A stretch of DNA of 46,788 bases from Cytidiella melzeri. Lineage: Eukaryota; Basidiomycota; Agaricomycetes; Polyporales; Irpicaceae. Both the position numbers and the translations under genes were made by a program. How positions within the stretch are numbered: the stretch's first letter is position 1; each line of letters begins with the position of its first letter. This document shows positions 1 through 9,781 of this stretch, piece by piece. Under the pieces are notes generated by a model. The model made no database searches, had not been told where the DNA came from, and saw only the letters and a list, made by a program, of their open reading frames with translations. Location of the stretch: contig JABYQR010000337.1 in the NCBI GenBank assembly GCA_022592445.1, positions 1-46,788 of the forward strand, in the 5' to 3' direction.

Positions 1-26
1 GGTACATTCGACCGTCGAAGTCCCCA

Positions 27-690
27 ATGGCATCACCCTTCTTCTTTGTCAAGAGAAAGGATGGAAAGTTACGCCCAGTACAGGATTACCGGAAGTTGAA
101 CAAAGTCACTATCAAAAACAGGTATCCATTGCCGTTGATCTCTGAACTCATGGATAGACTGCGAGGCGCTAGGTTCTTTACCAAGCTAGATGTCAGATGG
201 GGATTAACAATGTCCGTATCAAAGAAGGTGATGAACACAAGGCAGCGTTCGTTACCAACCGTGGACTCTTCGAACCAACTGTCATGTTCTTTGGACTCAC
301 AAACTCTCCGGCTACGTTCCAGAACATGATGAATAATATTTTTGCCGACCTCATTGCCAAGGGAAAAGTCACGGTTTACTTGGACGACATCCTTATCTAC
401 TCCAAGGATATATCTGAACATCGAGAAGTGGTACATGAAGTTCTAAAATGGCTCAGGCAACATGACCTGTTTTTCAAGCTGGAGAAATGCGAGTTTGAGA
501 GGTCGGAGACGGAGTATCTTGGCGTCATCATTGGCCACAATCAGTTACGCATGGATCCTGTCAAAGTAAAGGCAGTGGCTGAATGGCCTGTACCGCAGAA
601 CGTCTCCGATATCCGCCGTTTCCGTGGGTTTGCAAATTTCTACCGAAGGTTCATCAGGGACTTCGGGAAGATATGTAAGCCCTTGGATCA
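27..690 (+). pseudogene. Gypsy reverse transcriptase domain, frameshifted
   Basis: The first part encodes the RT fingers, with [18 protein letters not shown] and KNRYPLPL, as far as TKLDVRWG at about 200. The reading then continues in another frame with [24 protein letters not shown] written over two motifs, and the catalytic box VYLDDIL. It extends to the thumb region (FANFYRRFIRDF). The frame change near 197-203 is explained by loss of a single nucleotide in the codons for the Tyr-Asn expected after RWG. The stretch after about 680 changes frame again. The YLDD catalytic motif itself is intact, but the polyprotein cannot be read through. Confidence 0.88.
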
Positions 691-899
691 TCCACGGGTA
701 AGGTACCTTGGAAGTGGGGTCCTGAAGAGCAGTCGGCGTTTGATGAACTCTGCCGACATTTGTGGAAGCACCGGTGTTGGCAATGTGGAGTTTTGATAGA
801 CCCACACGTTTGGAAACAGATGCATCCGGATATGCAATGAGAGGAGTATGGAACAACAAGCTGAAGACGGCATGTGGCATCCAGTAGCCTATCGGTCCG

Positions 900-1230
900 A
901 TGGCATGACTGAGACCGAACAAACTATGAGATTTACATCGAGAACTCATGGCAATTGTACGAGCCCTTGAGGACTGGCGTCACTACCTGGAAGGGCTACC
1001 AGAGAAATTCCCTATTTTCTCTGATCATAAGAATCTTGAGTACTGGAAGACAGCCGTAACTTGACACGTCGTCAAGCACGTTGGTCGCTATTTCTCTCAT
1101 GTTTCAACTTTGAGATCATCCCAAAGCCCGGGAAATCTATGGGAAAGTCGGATTCCATGTCACGATTGGGTCACACGAGGTCAAAGACAAAGAAGACAAT
1201 CTGTCACGAGTAGTCTTAGCGCCTGAGGTT
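900..1230 (+). pseudogene. Gypsy RNase H domain remnant
   Basis: Conceptual reading across frames gives the typical RNase H segment: EIY, then [21 protein letters not shown] codons at about 930-1000, [13 protein letters not shown] at about 1015-1055, and [10 protein letters not shown] plus [12 protein letters not shown] at about 1070-1160. No single frame spans it. It sits between RT and integrase as expected for Ty3/Gypsy pol. This is decayed coding sequence rather than a gene. Confidence 0.75.
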
Positions 1231-1286
1231 TTCCGAGCTGCCGCTTCTCAACGTGGGCAAGCTAGTGTACAGCCAGACAGAGACCT

Positions 1287-2888
1287 GTGAAACGTATCCG
1301 TGAATGTTCTCTTCGAGAGACTGAGGTGGCAGAAGCACTTGCCAAAGTCAAGAAACTCGGACCTCGTCTTCTTAGCCGCGGACTCGAAGAATGGAATGTG
1401 GAGAATGGACTGTTGTTGTTCCGGGGAAAAGTTTACGTCCCTAAAGATGACGAGATCCGAAAGGAACTAGTTCGGAGACACCATGACTTACCTGCTTCCG
1501 GACATCCGGGCAGGTACAAAACACTGGAGTTACTATCCCGGAATTACTGGTGGCCCAGCATGACACGGTTTGTCAATGATTACGTAGACACATGTGACAC
1601 CTGTCAAAGAACAAAGACGTACCCTGCTCCACCACGCGGTCCGCTCAATCTGCTAGAACCACCCAATGCTCCGTGGGAGAGCGTCACCACAGACTTTATT
1701 GTCAAGTTGCCGCCATGTAAAGGATATGATTCCATCACGGTTGCAGTTGATCGAACAACCGCGCAGGTGCATTGTTACCCATCACGGGAAAGCATGAAAA
1801 CTCCCGAACACGTGCAGGATTATATTGCAAACGTGTTTTGACTCCATGGTGTACCTCGTCAGATGATCTCAGACCGCAGATCAGTGTTTGCGTCCAAGTT
1901 CCTTCGTGCTATCTACGATGCACTCGGAGTAAAGTCGTCCATGTCCACCGTGTATCACCCTCAGACAGACGGCAAAACAGAACGTATGAACCAAGAGATA
2001 GAACAGTATCTCCGAGTATTCTGTTCCTTCCGACAGGATGACTGGGTAGACTGGTTGCCAATTGTGGAGTTTGCGCTCAATAGCCGAGTACACTCGTCCA
2101 CTGGAAAGGCTCCCTTCGAACTGATCTATGGGTATTTACCAGAGTTCCAAGTACCTCTGAACCCAGTATCAAATGTTCCTGCTGCTGACAAACGTCTTCA
2201 AACTTTACAAGAAGCACAAGAAGACACTAAAGCTGCACTGCAGCTCACAGCAGAACGCATGAAACGATTCTACAATCACGGAGTTACGAGAGCCCCGCAG
2301 TTTAAAGTTGGCGATAAAGTTTACGTGGAACGTGAAAAACATCCAAAGGAACAGCCGGTGGCGAAACTAGCACCAAAACAAGATGGTCCTTATGAAGTCT
2401 TGGAAAAGATTGGGGACCTGAATTATCGGGTCAAACTCACTATTCAAGATAAGCAACACCTGGTATTCCATGTGGATAGGTTACGGCCAGCCAAGACAGC
2501 AAGTTTGGTCCCTAACCGGGAATTTCCTAAACCTGAGCTGATTGTGGTAGATGAAGAAGAGGAGTATGAGGTAGAACAGATTCTTGATTCAAGGATCTTT
2601 GGGCGAAAGAAGGAATTCCAGTATCGTGTCAAGTGGAAAGGATACCCAGAATCAGAAAACTCCTGGGAACCCGCAACCAACGTTACTCATGCTGATGAAG
2701 CTGTTAAAGATTTCCACAGACGACACCCAGGAGCTCCACGACCAATCGCTGCATCGCTATTCTTGGCGATGAACTTCCGACCAATCAACGAGAATTTTGA
2801 GAAACTACCTTCAGAAACTCTACGACGAGTATCCTTGTGGGAAGACGGAAAAGACTCAACTCCTGCCTTCCGGAGAAAAGGCCTTTAG
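1287..2888 (+). pseudogene. Gypsy integrase and chromodomain, interrupted by a stop
   Basis: The N-terminal HHCC zinc-binding domain is visible (RRHHDLPASGHPG ... CDTCQRTK), followed by the DDE core: TTDFIVKLPP for the first Asp, ISDRRSVF for the second, and GKTERMNQEIEQYLR for the Glu. A TGA at 1839-1841 with a short frame disturbance separates the first Asp from the second. After 1863 the frame stays open to 2888. It includes the GPYEVLEKIG segment and a C-terminal chromodomain (EYEVEQILDSRIF ... YRVKWKGYPESENSWEPA). Chromodomains of this family usually steer integration toward heterochromatin. The copy is inactive because of the internal stop. Confidence 0.9.
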
Positions 2889-2899
2889 GGGGGGGGTAA

Positions 2900-3411
2900 C
2901 GTCACGAGCATGCACACTTTTTCCTTTCTTTTCCTTTTATTTTCCTTATCTTATCTTATCGATGGCACATGACTACTGCATGTGATCAGGTGCATGTGAC
3001 AGACTGGTCACATGATCATAGAAGGTGCTGGAACATTGTAGAACATTGTAGAACATCGCACCATAGCACACCATACGTTCCCACGGCAGTGTTAGGAGTA
3101 CAGACCCGGTACCAGGGGTCCTTGTCTGAGATGTATATAAACCCACCCTGTAGCTCCCTAAAGACCTCAGATTCTACCTCCTGGTCTTTAGGTGACGTTC
3201 ACCTTGTACTAGTCTCATCACTGTGCTAATATATCCTGGTCTTTAGCTCATTGTCAGCTGCTCCCTCGTCGTCGTCTCTCTCTCTTTCCTCATCATCATT
3301 ACCCCTGTCGTCATCGTCCACGCGAGTTTGCTCGTCGTTCCTCCCCCCCCTGTTGTCACTTCCTCGCTCTTCAGAGAGTTTGGTTGTGTTCTTGACACTC
3401 TGATCTTGTCA
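2900..3411 (+). repeat. 3' LTR of the left Gypsy element
   Basis: It begins right after the polypurine run and a TAA, at the same place where TGACATGG starts the LTR of the right-hand element. Here the terminal dinucleotide reads CG instead of TG. It contains a TATA box at about 3131-3140 and an intron-like segment at 3192-3246. The 3' limit near 3411 (ending in TTGTCA) is a guess, because the partner LTR lies outside the window. Confidence 0.55.
3131..3140 (+). promoter_or_regulatory. TATA box in left LTR
   Basis: The sequence ATGTATATAA lies upstream of a pyrimidine-rich leader, in the position expected for the U3/R border of a retrotransposon LTR. Confidence 0.5.
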
Positions 3412-5166
3412 AATACAAGTGCTGTCAAGCTGCTTGCCTTCTCACCTGAACCTCTGCTGCACCACCTACAACAAAAGCTACGGTTGCTAGGTGGTTCTCC
3501 TCCTCCTCAGCCATCTCCTCATCATCATCTTCCTCATCCAAAAGATCTGCTATGTGGAATAGGAGAGCAAGATCTTCGAGTTTGTGAAAGTTGTTATGGT
3601 TCATGCCTTGCGGTTGCTGGTGTGTTAACATCGATGGAGCTCAAGGGAGAAATGCAGGTTGCGTTCAAAACAAACGCGAGTGCGGAATAGATCTCGATAA
3701 GGCGTCATCAAATGTCGCGGCTGCAATTACACAGCAGCCAGACAAACGCAAATTTTTCATGTCGTTCGTTGGGGATCTTACGGGATGGACACAATCTCAT
3801 GTGTCTTACCCCTGGTCACACTTTTTAAAACTCAGACATTTAGGTCGTAAGTGACCTAAATCCTTACGGGAAGTCACTCACTAATGGTTGTAAAACTTTG
3901 TGCAACAATCCAATCCAATGCTTGCTGCTGATGCAACCATGTACTGTTGATGTCTGAACTGCCTCACCCCATTGGAACTGCCACAGGCTATGTTCTGATT
4001 GTAACTCCTGCTTAGAGAGCGACTAACAGTTGTGAAACTTTGTGAAACAATCAGATACAGTACTCACTACTAATGCAGCCACAAATTTATATTGTCCAAG
4101 AATGTAGGGATTGAGATTTGGTAGTTAGCTTCCAAAGTACTGGTAACTTCTGCTCAGAGCCAATACTAAGTGTGGCATGTCTTCTAATTGTATTCCTTGC
4201 TCAGAGAGCAAGCAATGTCTGTAGACTGCTGCACATGTACCTGACCAGAATTTGACATCATAGCAAGAGTGCAGTTTGAATCTGAGTCTGAGTGACCTTT
4301 TTCAGTAGACTGGCCATAACTTGCTCAATTCCACTTCAATTGACAGGATGTTTGTACCAGGATGTTGCCACAAGATAGGGCTATCCAATGGTGTATTATA
4401 TGTACAGAGTTATACCCATATGCAGTCTGTAAAAATCAAAAACCTTTCTCCAATTGCAAAAGTGATCTGATACAAAGTTATAAAGGGCTAATAACAAGGG
4501 CAGTGTGACGCCATGAGCTGTATTCATTGTTTTGTTATTGACACTGTGACTTTCTGTATTCTGCCATCAGATTCCCACCTTTGGGGGACAAAAAGGTCAC
4601 ATCTGAAAAGGCATCAATGTGCTGGAGCACACTGGAACAATTCTTCTTCATTCTTCAGGAGTTGTAACTGTAATTGCTGCCATGTGGGCATTTCAGAGCA
4701 ACCCACTCCCTGTTGCAGCACAAAGTTGTCTGCAAGATGGCTTGACAACAAAGCGTCAAGTTCATATTTGCAAGAAACTTTGAACCCTCTCTCAAGAGCA
4801 ACTGGGAAACATGCAGCTCTGCACTCAATGAAGAGTGACACACTGTGGCTGAGTACTAGTGCTATGCTGTGTAAGACACTGATTACCTTGGGTACCAAAG
4901 ATTTTTTTTGTCAACTAGGCTGATGGACATGTCAAACGTTCTTGGCCCTTCAAACTAGTTGTACTGTTTGACAGCGACAAACCAACCTTTGGGGCACACA
5001 ATGTGATACAAAGATGCTACCTATTGACAACCTGTGTGGTTTCACTAAGGGAAGCAAAGCTGCAATTCAAAAGTCTGGGGACTGTTCTTGGGAGAACCAG
5101 CGGCAGACAAGTGAGAGAACAAAGTTACAGAGTGCGGAATCAACAAGATTTGGCATAACTCTACAA
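3412..5166. other. Gene-poor, CpG-depleted old repeat DNA
   Basis: No open frame here has recognisable protein similarity. From 4081 to 5040 I count only four CpG dinucleotides (near 4509, 4754, 4937 and 4974), with none between 4081 and 4508, while TpG and CpA are plentiful. The neighbouring genes are CpG-rich. This is the footprint expected of long-term 5-methylcytosine deamination in silenced repeats. A diverged tandem repeat lies at 3880-4230. Confidence 0.7.
3880..4230. repeat. Diverged direct repeat
   Basis: The block at about 3881-3945 (ACTAATGGTTGTAAAACTTTG, then CAACAATC and GATGCAACCA) recurs at about 4022-4084 as CTAACAGTTGTGAAACTTTG, then AACAATCAGA and AATGCAGCCA. A following motif, ATTGTAACTCCTGCTTAGAG (about 4000), recurs as ATTGTATTCCTTGCTCAGAG (about 4187). 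Differences are mostly transitions. It is an ancient tandem repeat or overlapping copies of one repeat. Confidence 0.55.
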
Positions 5167-5736
5167 TCAAGTATTTGGAGTGGGACTCGGGTGGGCAGTG
5201 GCCGGCGCCTTTTGAGAGAGAGGATGGCCAGCACTAAGCCAATCAGCCAAATGAGCCTCAGCAGCCTCAGTAGCATGAGCAGCATCAGCAGCATGAGCAG
5301 CATCAGCAGCATGATCAGCCATGGAAACCATAACAGTAACTGTGAAACCCGGGTCATCTGTATCGCTTCTTGGTTGCAGGACAGTAGGGCAGTCGGAGAT
5401 GGAGGCCTCTCCCCTTGCTTGGTTGTGGCCAAACTTGACATCAGCGCTGGACAGCCCCACAGAGAATTGTCAGAGTCACAATAGTACATAATGAAGTGTG
5501 AGTACTCACTGTGCCTCGTTGTGCTCAGCTCTCAAGCCTCTCGTGGTGAAAGGAGGGGGATGGAGATCCATGTATTTGTCTGTGCTTGGTCTCTCCCCGA
5601 GGCCGTTACGACTGCCGTCGAAGGAAAGTGGATTGGCAGATCCTTCAATGCCGTGCGGGATGGCAGACACAGCGACTGATTGGAACACACTGAACAAGAT
5701 GGCGGCAGGCAACACGGAAGGGATCGAGAAATGCAT
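5167..5736 (-). CDS. Small secreted repeat protein, function unknown
   Basis: Two exons, 5510-5736 and 5167-5446 (intron 5447-5509, GTGAGT...CCAG), give 168 aa. The ATG at 5736 starts a clear signal peptide (hydrophobic core about residues 8-22, cleavage expected after AVSA around residue 25). The mature part is hydrophilic, with one cysteine, a DDPGFTVTV segment, and a low-complexity run of AADAAH-like units encoded by the trinucleotide-rich tract at 5251-5321. It ends with a Pro/Thr/Ser tail. A TATA box lies 165 bp upstream. I do not recognise a family. Size and signal peptide would fit a secreted effector-like or cell-wall protein, but nothing proves this. Without expression data the gene remains a prediction. 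Confidence 0.55.
5251..5321. repeat. CAGCAT/GAGCAG-type coding microsatellite
   Basis: Trinucleotide-based imperfect tandem repeat (CAGCAGCAT, GAGCAGCAT and CATCAGCAG units). On the minus strand it encodes the His/Ala/Asp repeat of the secreted protein. In-frame expansion or contraction is the likely mode of change. Confidence 0.75.
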
Positions 5737-5900
5737 GACGAGCAATGATATAGAATGTTTGAAAGGCGGTTGAGAAAGACAGTAAGATGGCTGTAAAATC
5801 GATTAGTACAGTGAGCGAAGGGAAATGAGCTGTAGAGCAACGGTGTACTCACCGACCTGCGCAATCAAGGAAGTTGAGGTAGGAGGATGGGGGTGAGGGG

Positions 5901-5910
5901 TTTATATAGC
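5901..5910 (-). promoter_or_regulatory. TATA box of the small secreted protein gene
   Basis: On the minus strand the sequence reads GCTATATAAA, followed by CCCCTCACCCC. It lies 165 bp upstream of the chosen ATG at 5736, a normal distance for a fungal core promoter with a 5' leader. Confidence 0.45.
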
Positions 5911-6137
5911 TATGGCTAATGCGCAGCATAGCGGCTGCCGGTCCATCACGACAGAAATCCCAGACATCATGCTCCAGGCTTCAGACCTCAGGCTCCAGGC
6001 CTCAGGCCTCAGGAGGCAACAAACAGGAGGAGGAAAGACAACAAGAGCAAATGTCACATCCGTCATACCGCAGATGACTAAAGTAAGCGGAGCAAACAAT
6101 TGCCTACACAAAATCTATGGCTCCATTGCATGTTCAT

Positions 6138-8228
6138 TTAGCCCTGCCCATCCCAAACGTACTCTTTGAAGATATTCGGCCACCACTGTGTCTCTCCACC
6201 TTGCATTTCATCAAGCATGTTGACACCGCCGCCACCGTCGTCACGGCAAACATCACCTGCTTCTTCCACCTCCTTAATCATATCTTGAGCCAAGCCAATC
6301 GGAAGCTGTTCCTCGTAAGCTACCTCAACTGTCGTCCTGGGGCCAACTTTGAGAATGAATGAGCATACTAGCGCGGCTGAGAACCGAACGCATCAACTCA
6401 CCCAGTGTCAGGAGGCTGACCAAACGCGACGAGAACGCAGCTCGCGTAAACGGTGGCGTGTGCAGAACAGACAGGCCTGATGGAAACGTCCGAGCATGGA
6501 TGGGAGGAGATGTGTAAGCTGGTAAGTGAGGGATGATCTGTAAAAATGTAGACGGCGGTATCAACGCTTGTGAATACCCTTGAATAAGTCCTATTTCTAT
6601 ACTGGGGTTAGGTGCACCTACCGACTCCACGAGCACGGTTCCATCCTCCCCAAATCTCGTCCATACCGACAACGCCACGTTTCTTCATCATGCCGCCGTT
6701 TCCAAAGCCTCCCTTGCCACCGTGTCCTTCGAGGACACCAGCTAGTTCTCTTGCGAGCTCTTCGGCCCATCTGCGCTCGTCCTTGATCATATCTTGTGTG
6801 ACAGGAGCGTTCTCCATCTGCAGGCCGAGCTGTGCGAGGGAAGAGCGGATGAAGGTCGCCTCTTCGGGTTCGACCACACTTGGTGCAGGAGCCCCGCTGG
6901 GGGCGGAGGCAGCAGCGGCCGCGGTAGAAGCACTGAGCCGTTCGTTGAGGTCTTCTGCGACGCGAACCATTTCCTTTGCCTTCACCATGAGCCCCTCTAG
7001 ATCTTGCAACGCATCTTCCAGATTAGATTGGGACGTGGTTGCATTTGAGCTCACTTCATGCAGGATACTGTCTGCAAATACGCAATGCATTCTGTCAGGT
7101 CTCTCATCTGTAGGCAGGAGATAAACACACTAATTCCAGATCGGTTTTTTCCTGGAGCCGCTCCGTCGCTACTTCGTAGTTTGGCAACTATTTTTGATGG
7201 CTGCCAAATGTATAGTTGATTAGCGACAAAAATGTAGCGTATGCCAAGAGACACACCTCCCAAGCCTTCCCAAGCAAGCTTCTTCTAAGAACAGCGTAAA
7301 AAAGTTTATCACCGCCCTTCCTGAAGCTGAGCTTCAACGTTCGTGGTCCAGGTTCGACTTCATAGGAATCGTTCTCATTTTCGTCGTCAGAAGGTGGGCG
7401 AGATGTGGGAGCGCTTTTCGCTGGAGCATGGCGAGAGGGTTGTCTCGGAAGATCCGTGCCACAAATCTCACAGTTGGGTAGCAGGCGGTGATTGAGAAAC
7501 GTGCATGCAGAACAAGCAACTTCGGTCGCTAGAGCTCGATCCGACCTCGAAGGAGGTACCGAGGAGACCAAGTTAGGCAGATGATCGGATGACGAGGGTA
7601 AAGATGAAGAGAGTGATATGTTATTCAGCTGAGTTGGTAAGACTGATGACGATGGTTTGCTTGATGCTGCTGAGCGAGCTACGCCGCACAGGCCACAAAT
7701 CTGTGACGCTGCAGAACTAAGTCCGAGAGTGTTGCGGTAGCTGCATACTTCACACTCCCATGTCCCAGGCTCATCAGTCTGATCAGCTTTTCCCGCAACG
7801 TGGCGAAGGGCTGATCCACTCGCGTTGAATGATAGCGCATTGAGGTACAGGGTGACCTTTGGAGAGCTGCGGAGAAGCCCTGCGTAATAATCCGTGCGAC
7901 TGACATGGCTGAGATCCAGCGCAAATGATCTAGAGGATGGGTGCGCCCTATCCACATAGAATAGGCGGTGGCTGGTGGCATGCACAGTTCCGGACTGGTG
8001 TTGCGGAGCTTTCTGATTCCTGTCAACGTCGACAGCATCGTGAGTACTCAGAGTATAATAGAGGAAGATGACTAGAGAATGAGTAGCCAGGTACTGTACG
8101 AAAGACACTCACCCGTCGTAAATACCTACACCATCTTGATATGCCAGGATTTCTTCCTCTTGGTATAATAGCGCGGGAACTGGTATAGTGCCATCTACAG
8201 CTTTAGTGTATCTCCTCAGGGTGTCCAT
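6138..8228 (-). CDS. VPS36: ESCRT-II subunit Vps36
   Basis: Six exons: 8113-8228, 7257-8019, 7131-7200, 6622-7071, 6402-6566 and 6138-6328. Together they are 1755 nt, or 584 aa. Vps36 binds ubiquitin and phosphoinositide and, with Vps22 and Vps25, sorts cargo into multivesicular bodies. The N terminus has the GLUE/PH-like pattern (LLYQEEEILAYQDGVGIYDG, SHRLFYVD, then VTLYLNAL). Two Npl4-type zinc fingers are inserted in it: WECEVCSYRN with ICGLCG, and ACSACTFLN with CEICG. The C-terminal half carries the coiled segment (ALQDLEGLMVKAKEMV) and the winged-helix domains (DEIWGGWNRARGVA, ALIPPSTF, TFPSGLSVLHTP, and a terminal PNIFKEYVWDGQG). Length and order match the family well. All introns are GT-AG, 55-93 nt. 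It is a housekeeping gene with no functional link to its neighbours. Confidence 0.93.
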
Positions 8229-9781
8229 ATTCTAGCAGGGTCGAGAAGAGCTCCAGGCACGATTACTCCACAATTCGGCCCTCTAGTGCAAGCTGGATTT
8301 TGCTTTGTCGCAAAGCACTGTAAGCACTGTAAGCTGGATGTACAGTATACAGCTGCGAGCACGCACACCTTCACGACGATATCACCGTTGAATGGACCAA
8401 GAAAGCTAAGACTGTTCTTACAATGTCAGATTAGATCTTACGTTTCGGCGGCAGTCAGTGAGAACGTAGCCTCAATCATCTAAGAGAATCAAGGATTCAC
8501 CTTTGGGTATTAGACTGCATGTATTGGGTGTTGAAGGCCTGTAGTCCAACTGCTAGTGGTCAACCGGTCACATGTACCGGTCACAATTGGGCTATCGGAC
8601 TCGAGCTCGTGCCATAGATTCGCCGGATTCCAAAATCAGTAACAGGCGCATTTACGTCGGAGTAAGCGGATATGGTGACGGAGTATCAATTGAAGGATAG
8701 GCTCTCTCTTCTGAAGTGCTACAGTAACTCTCGGATTTGCAGCTCGACTTTGCAACAGTGTGCGACATGTTTGGCAGCATAGAGTCAAGTTCGCACAATC
8801 TCCGCAAGTGAATTTGAAGACTTGTACGTGCTTGATTGTCTCGACTCTGTCTTCGTACTTTTGCAACTTGAATTCTCAACTTCTAGCAGAACAATCTCGT
8901 CAAAACTGCCTTTGGCTCGTATTCGCCATACACCATGTCCACGTATACTATGTGAGTAAATCACGTGACGCGTCTCACATCCCCTCACGTCCGATATATG
9001 CACAGCAGTCTTCTTAGTCTAGCACAGCTGATAGACTCGCATGCATCTACGTCGTGTTCGAACGCTTTCTAGCTTCGCCATGATAAACTTACTCTTGGTG
9101 CTTTATCCAGTGCGTAGGCTCGCAAGCCCCGTGTGAAAAATGGACTGTTAGCGGTGGAGAGAAGATTTCTCGTGAGAACAACTTTCTCAGCTTATCCTGT
9201 GACTGTGTTGAAACACCCACAGACGTTCAAGGACTTGCTCACAACCGTCTGTTACAATGGTCTATTTCACATCCCCAAACTGCGGGGTCTACGACAAATA
9301 CCGTAAACGGTAGGTCTTCAGAGTGTCTTCTTCATTCACCTAATCTCAAACCCATATTAGAGCCATACTTCCCAGGACGGTATGCTGCGATCGCTGTTGA
9401 CTACACGCTATCCATGCTCCGGTTCGTAAACCGGCATATCACGGTCGAATAGTCCCCGACGGTTCGGTTAGGTGGTCTACACTACGCTAGAGCTCCATGG
9501 TGCAGACAAAATCCCACACCAGGGTCAACCTGCTCCCTAGACTCGCCCATCAGCGAAAACCCCACCGCGTCACCGAGCCAACGTCTTATATTCAAGAGGG
9601 TGCTATTGTTAGGATTTTCGCGAATCGTCCACCCCGTGTGGTTCACCTATAAGCATCGCATCTGGCGTCGCGCGGCGCTCTCCGTTCCTCGCCTCAGCGC
9701 CACCAAGCTACGCTTGCCTCCTTGTCATACTCATGAGCCTAGGGCAGTAGGGACTTCGTCTCACCATCACAGTGCCGAGAA
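8229..9781. other. Intergenic region, no gene seen
   Basis: Upstream of VPS36 and of the divergent membrane-protein gene. Short ORFs (largest about 85 codons) show no recognisable domain. A perfect palindrome-type hairpin, CCGGTT-CGTA-AACCGG, occupies 9419-9434. The right part is probably the promoter and 5' leader of the gene starting at 9782. Confidence 0.5.

Larger units (their letters stand above)
1..3411 (+). mobile_element. Ty3/Gypsy chromovirus, 3' portion, decayed
   Basis: Truncated by the window edge. Reverse transcriptase, RNase H, integrase and chromodomain homology follow one another on the + strand. A G-rich polypurine tract (about 2886-2896) and an LTR-like sequence come next. 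The pol order RT-RH-INT-chromodomain defines a chromovirus. The reading frame is broken by at least one 1-nt deletion in RT, several frame changes between about 680 and 1290, and a stop inside integrase, so this copy is inactive. It is related to, but clearly a different family from, the element at the right end of the window: LTR sequence and chromodomain differ. Where the LTR ends is uncertain because no second LTR is present. Confidence 0.9.

Noticed and set aside
4614..4898. 94-codon minus-strand ORF inside the CpG-poor block
   Set aside because: Loss of CpG removes some stop contexts and creates chance ORFs; there is no motif and the region is decayed repeat DNA.
5067..5489. 140-codon minus-strand ORF rich in Leu/Met (LLMLLMLLML) that looks like a membrane helix
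   Set aside because: It is the shadow of the CAGCAT microsatellite in another frame. The signal-peptide protein uses the overlapping frame with a proper intron.
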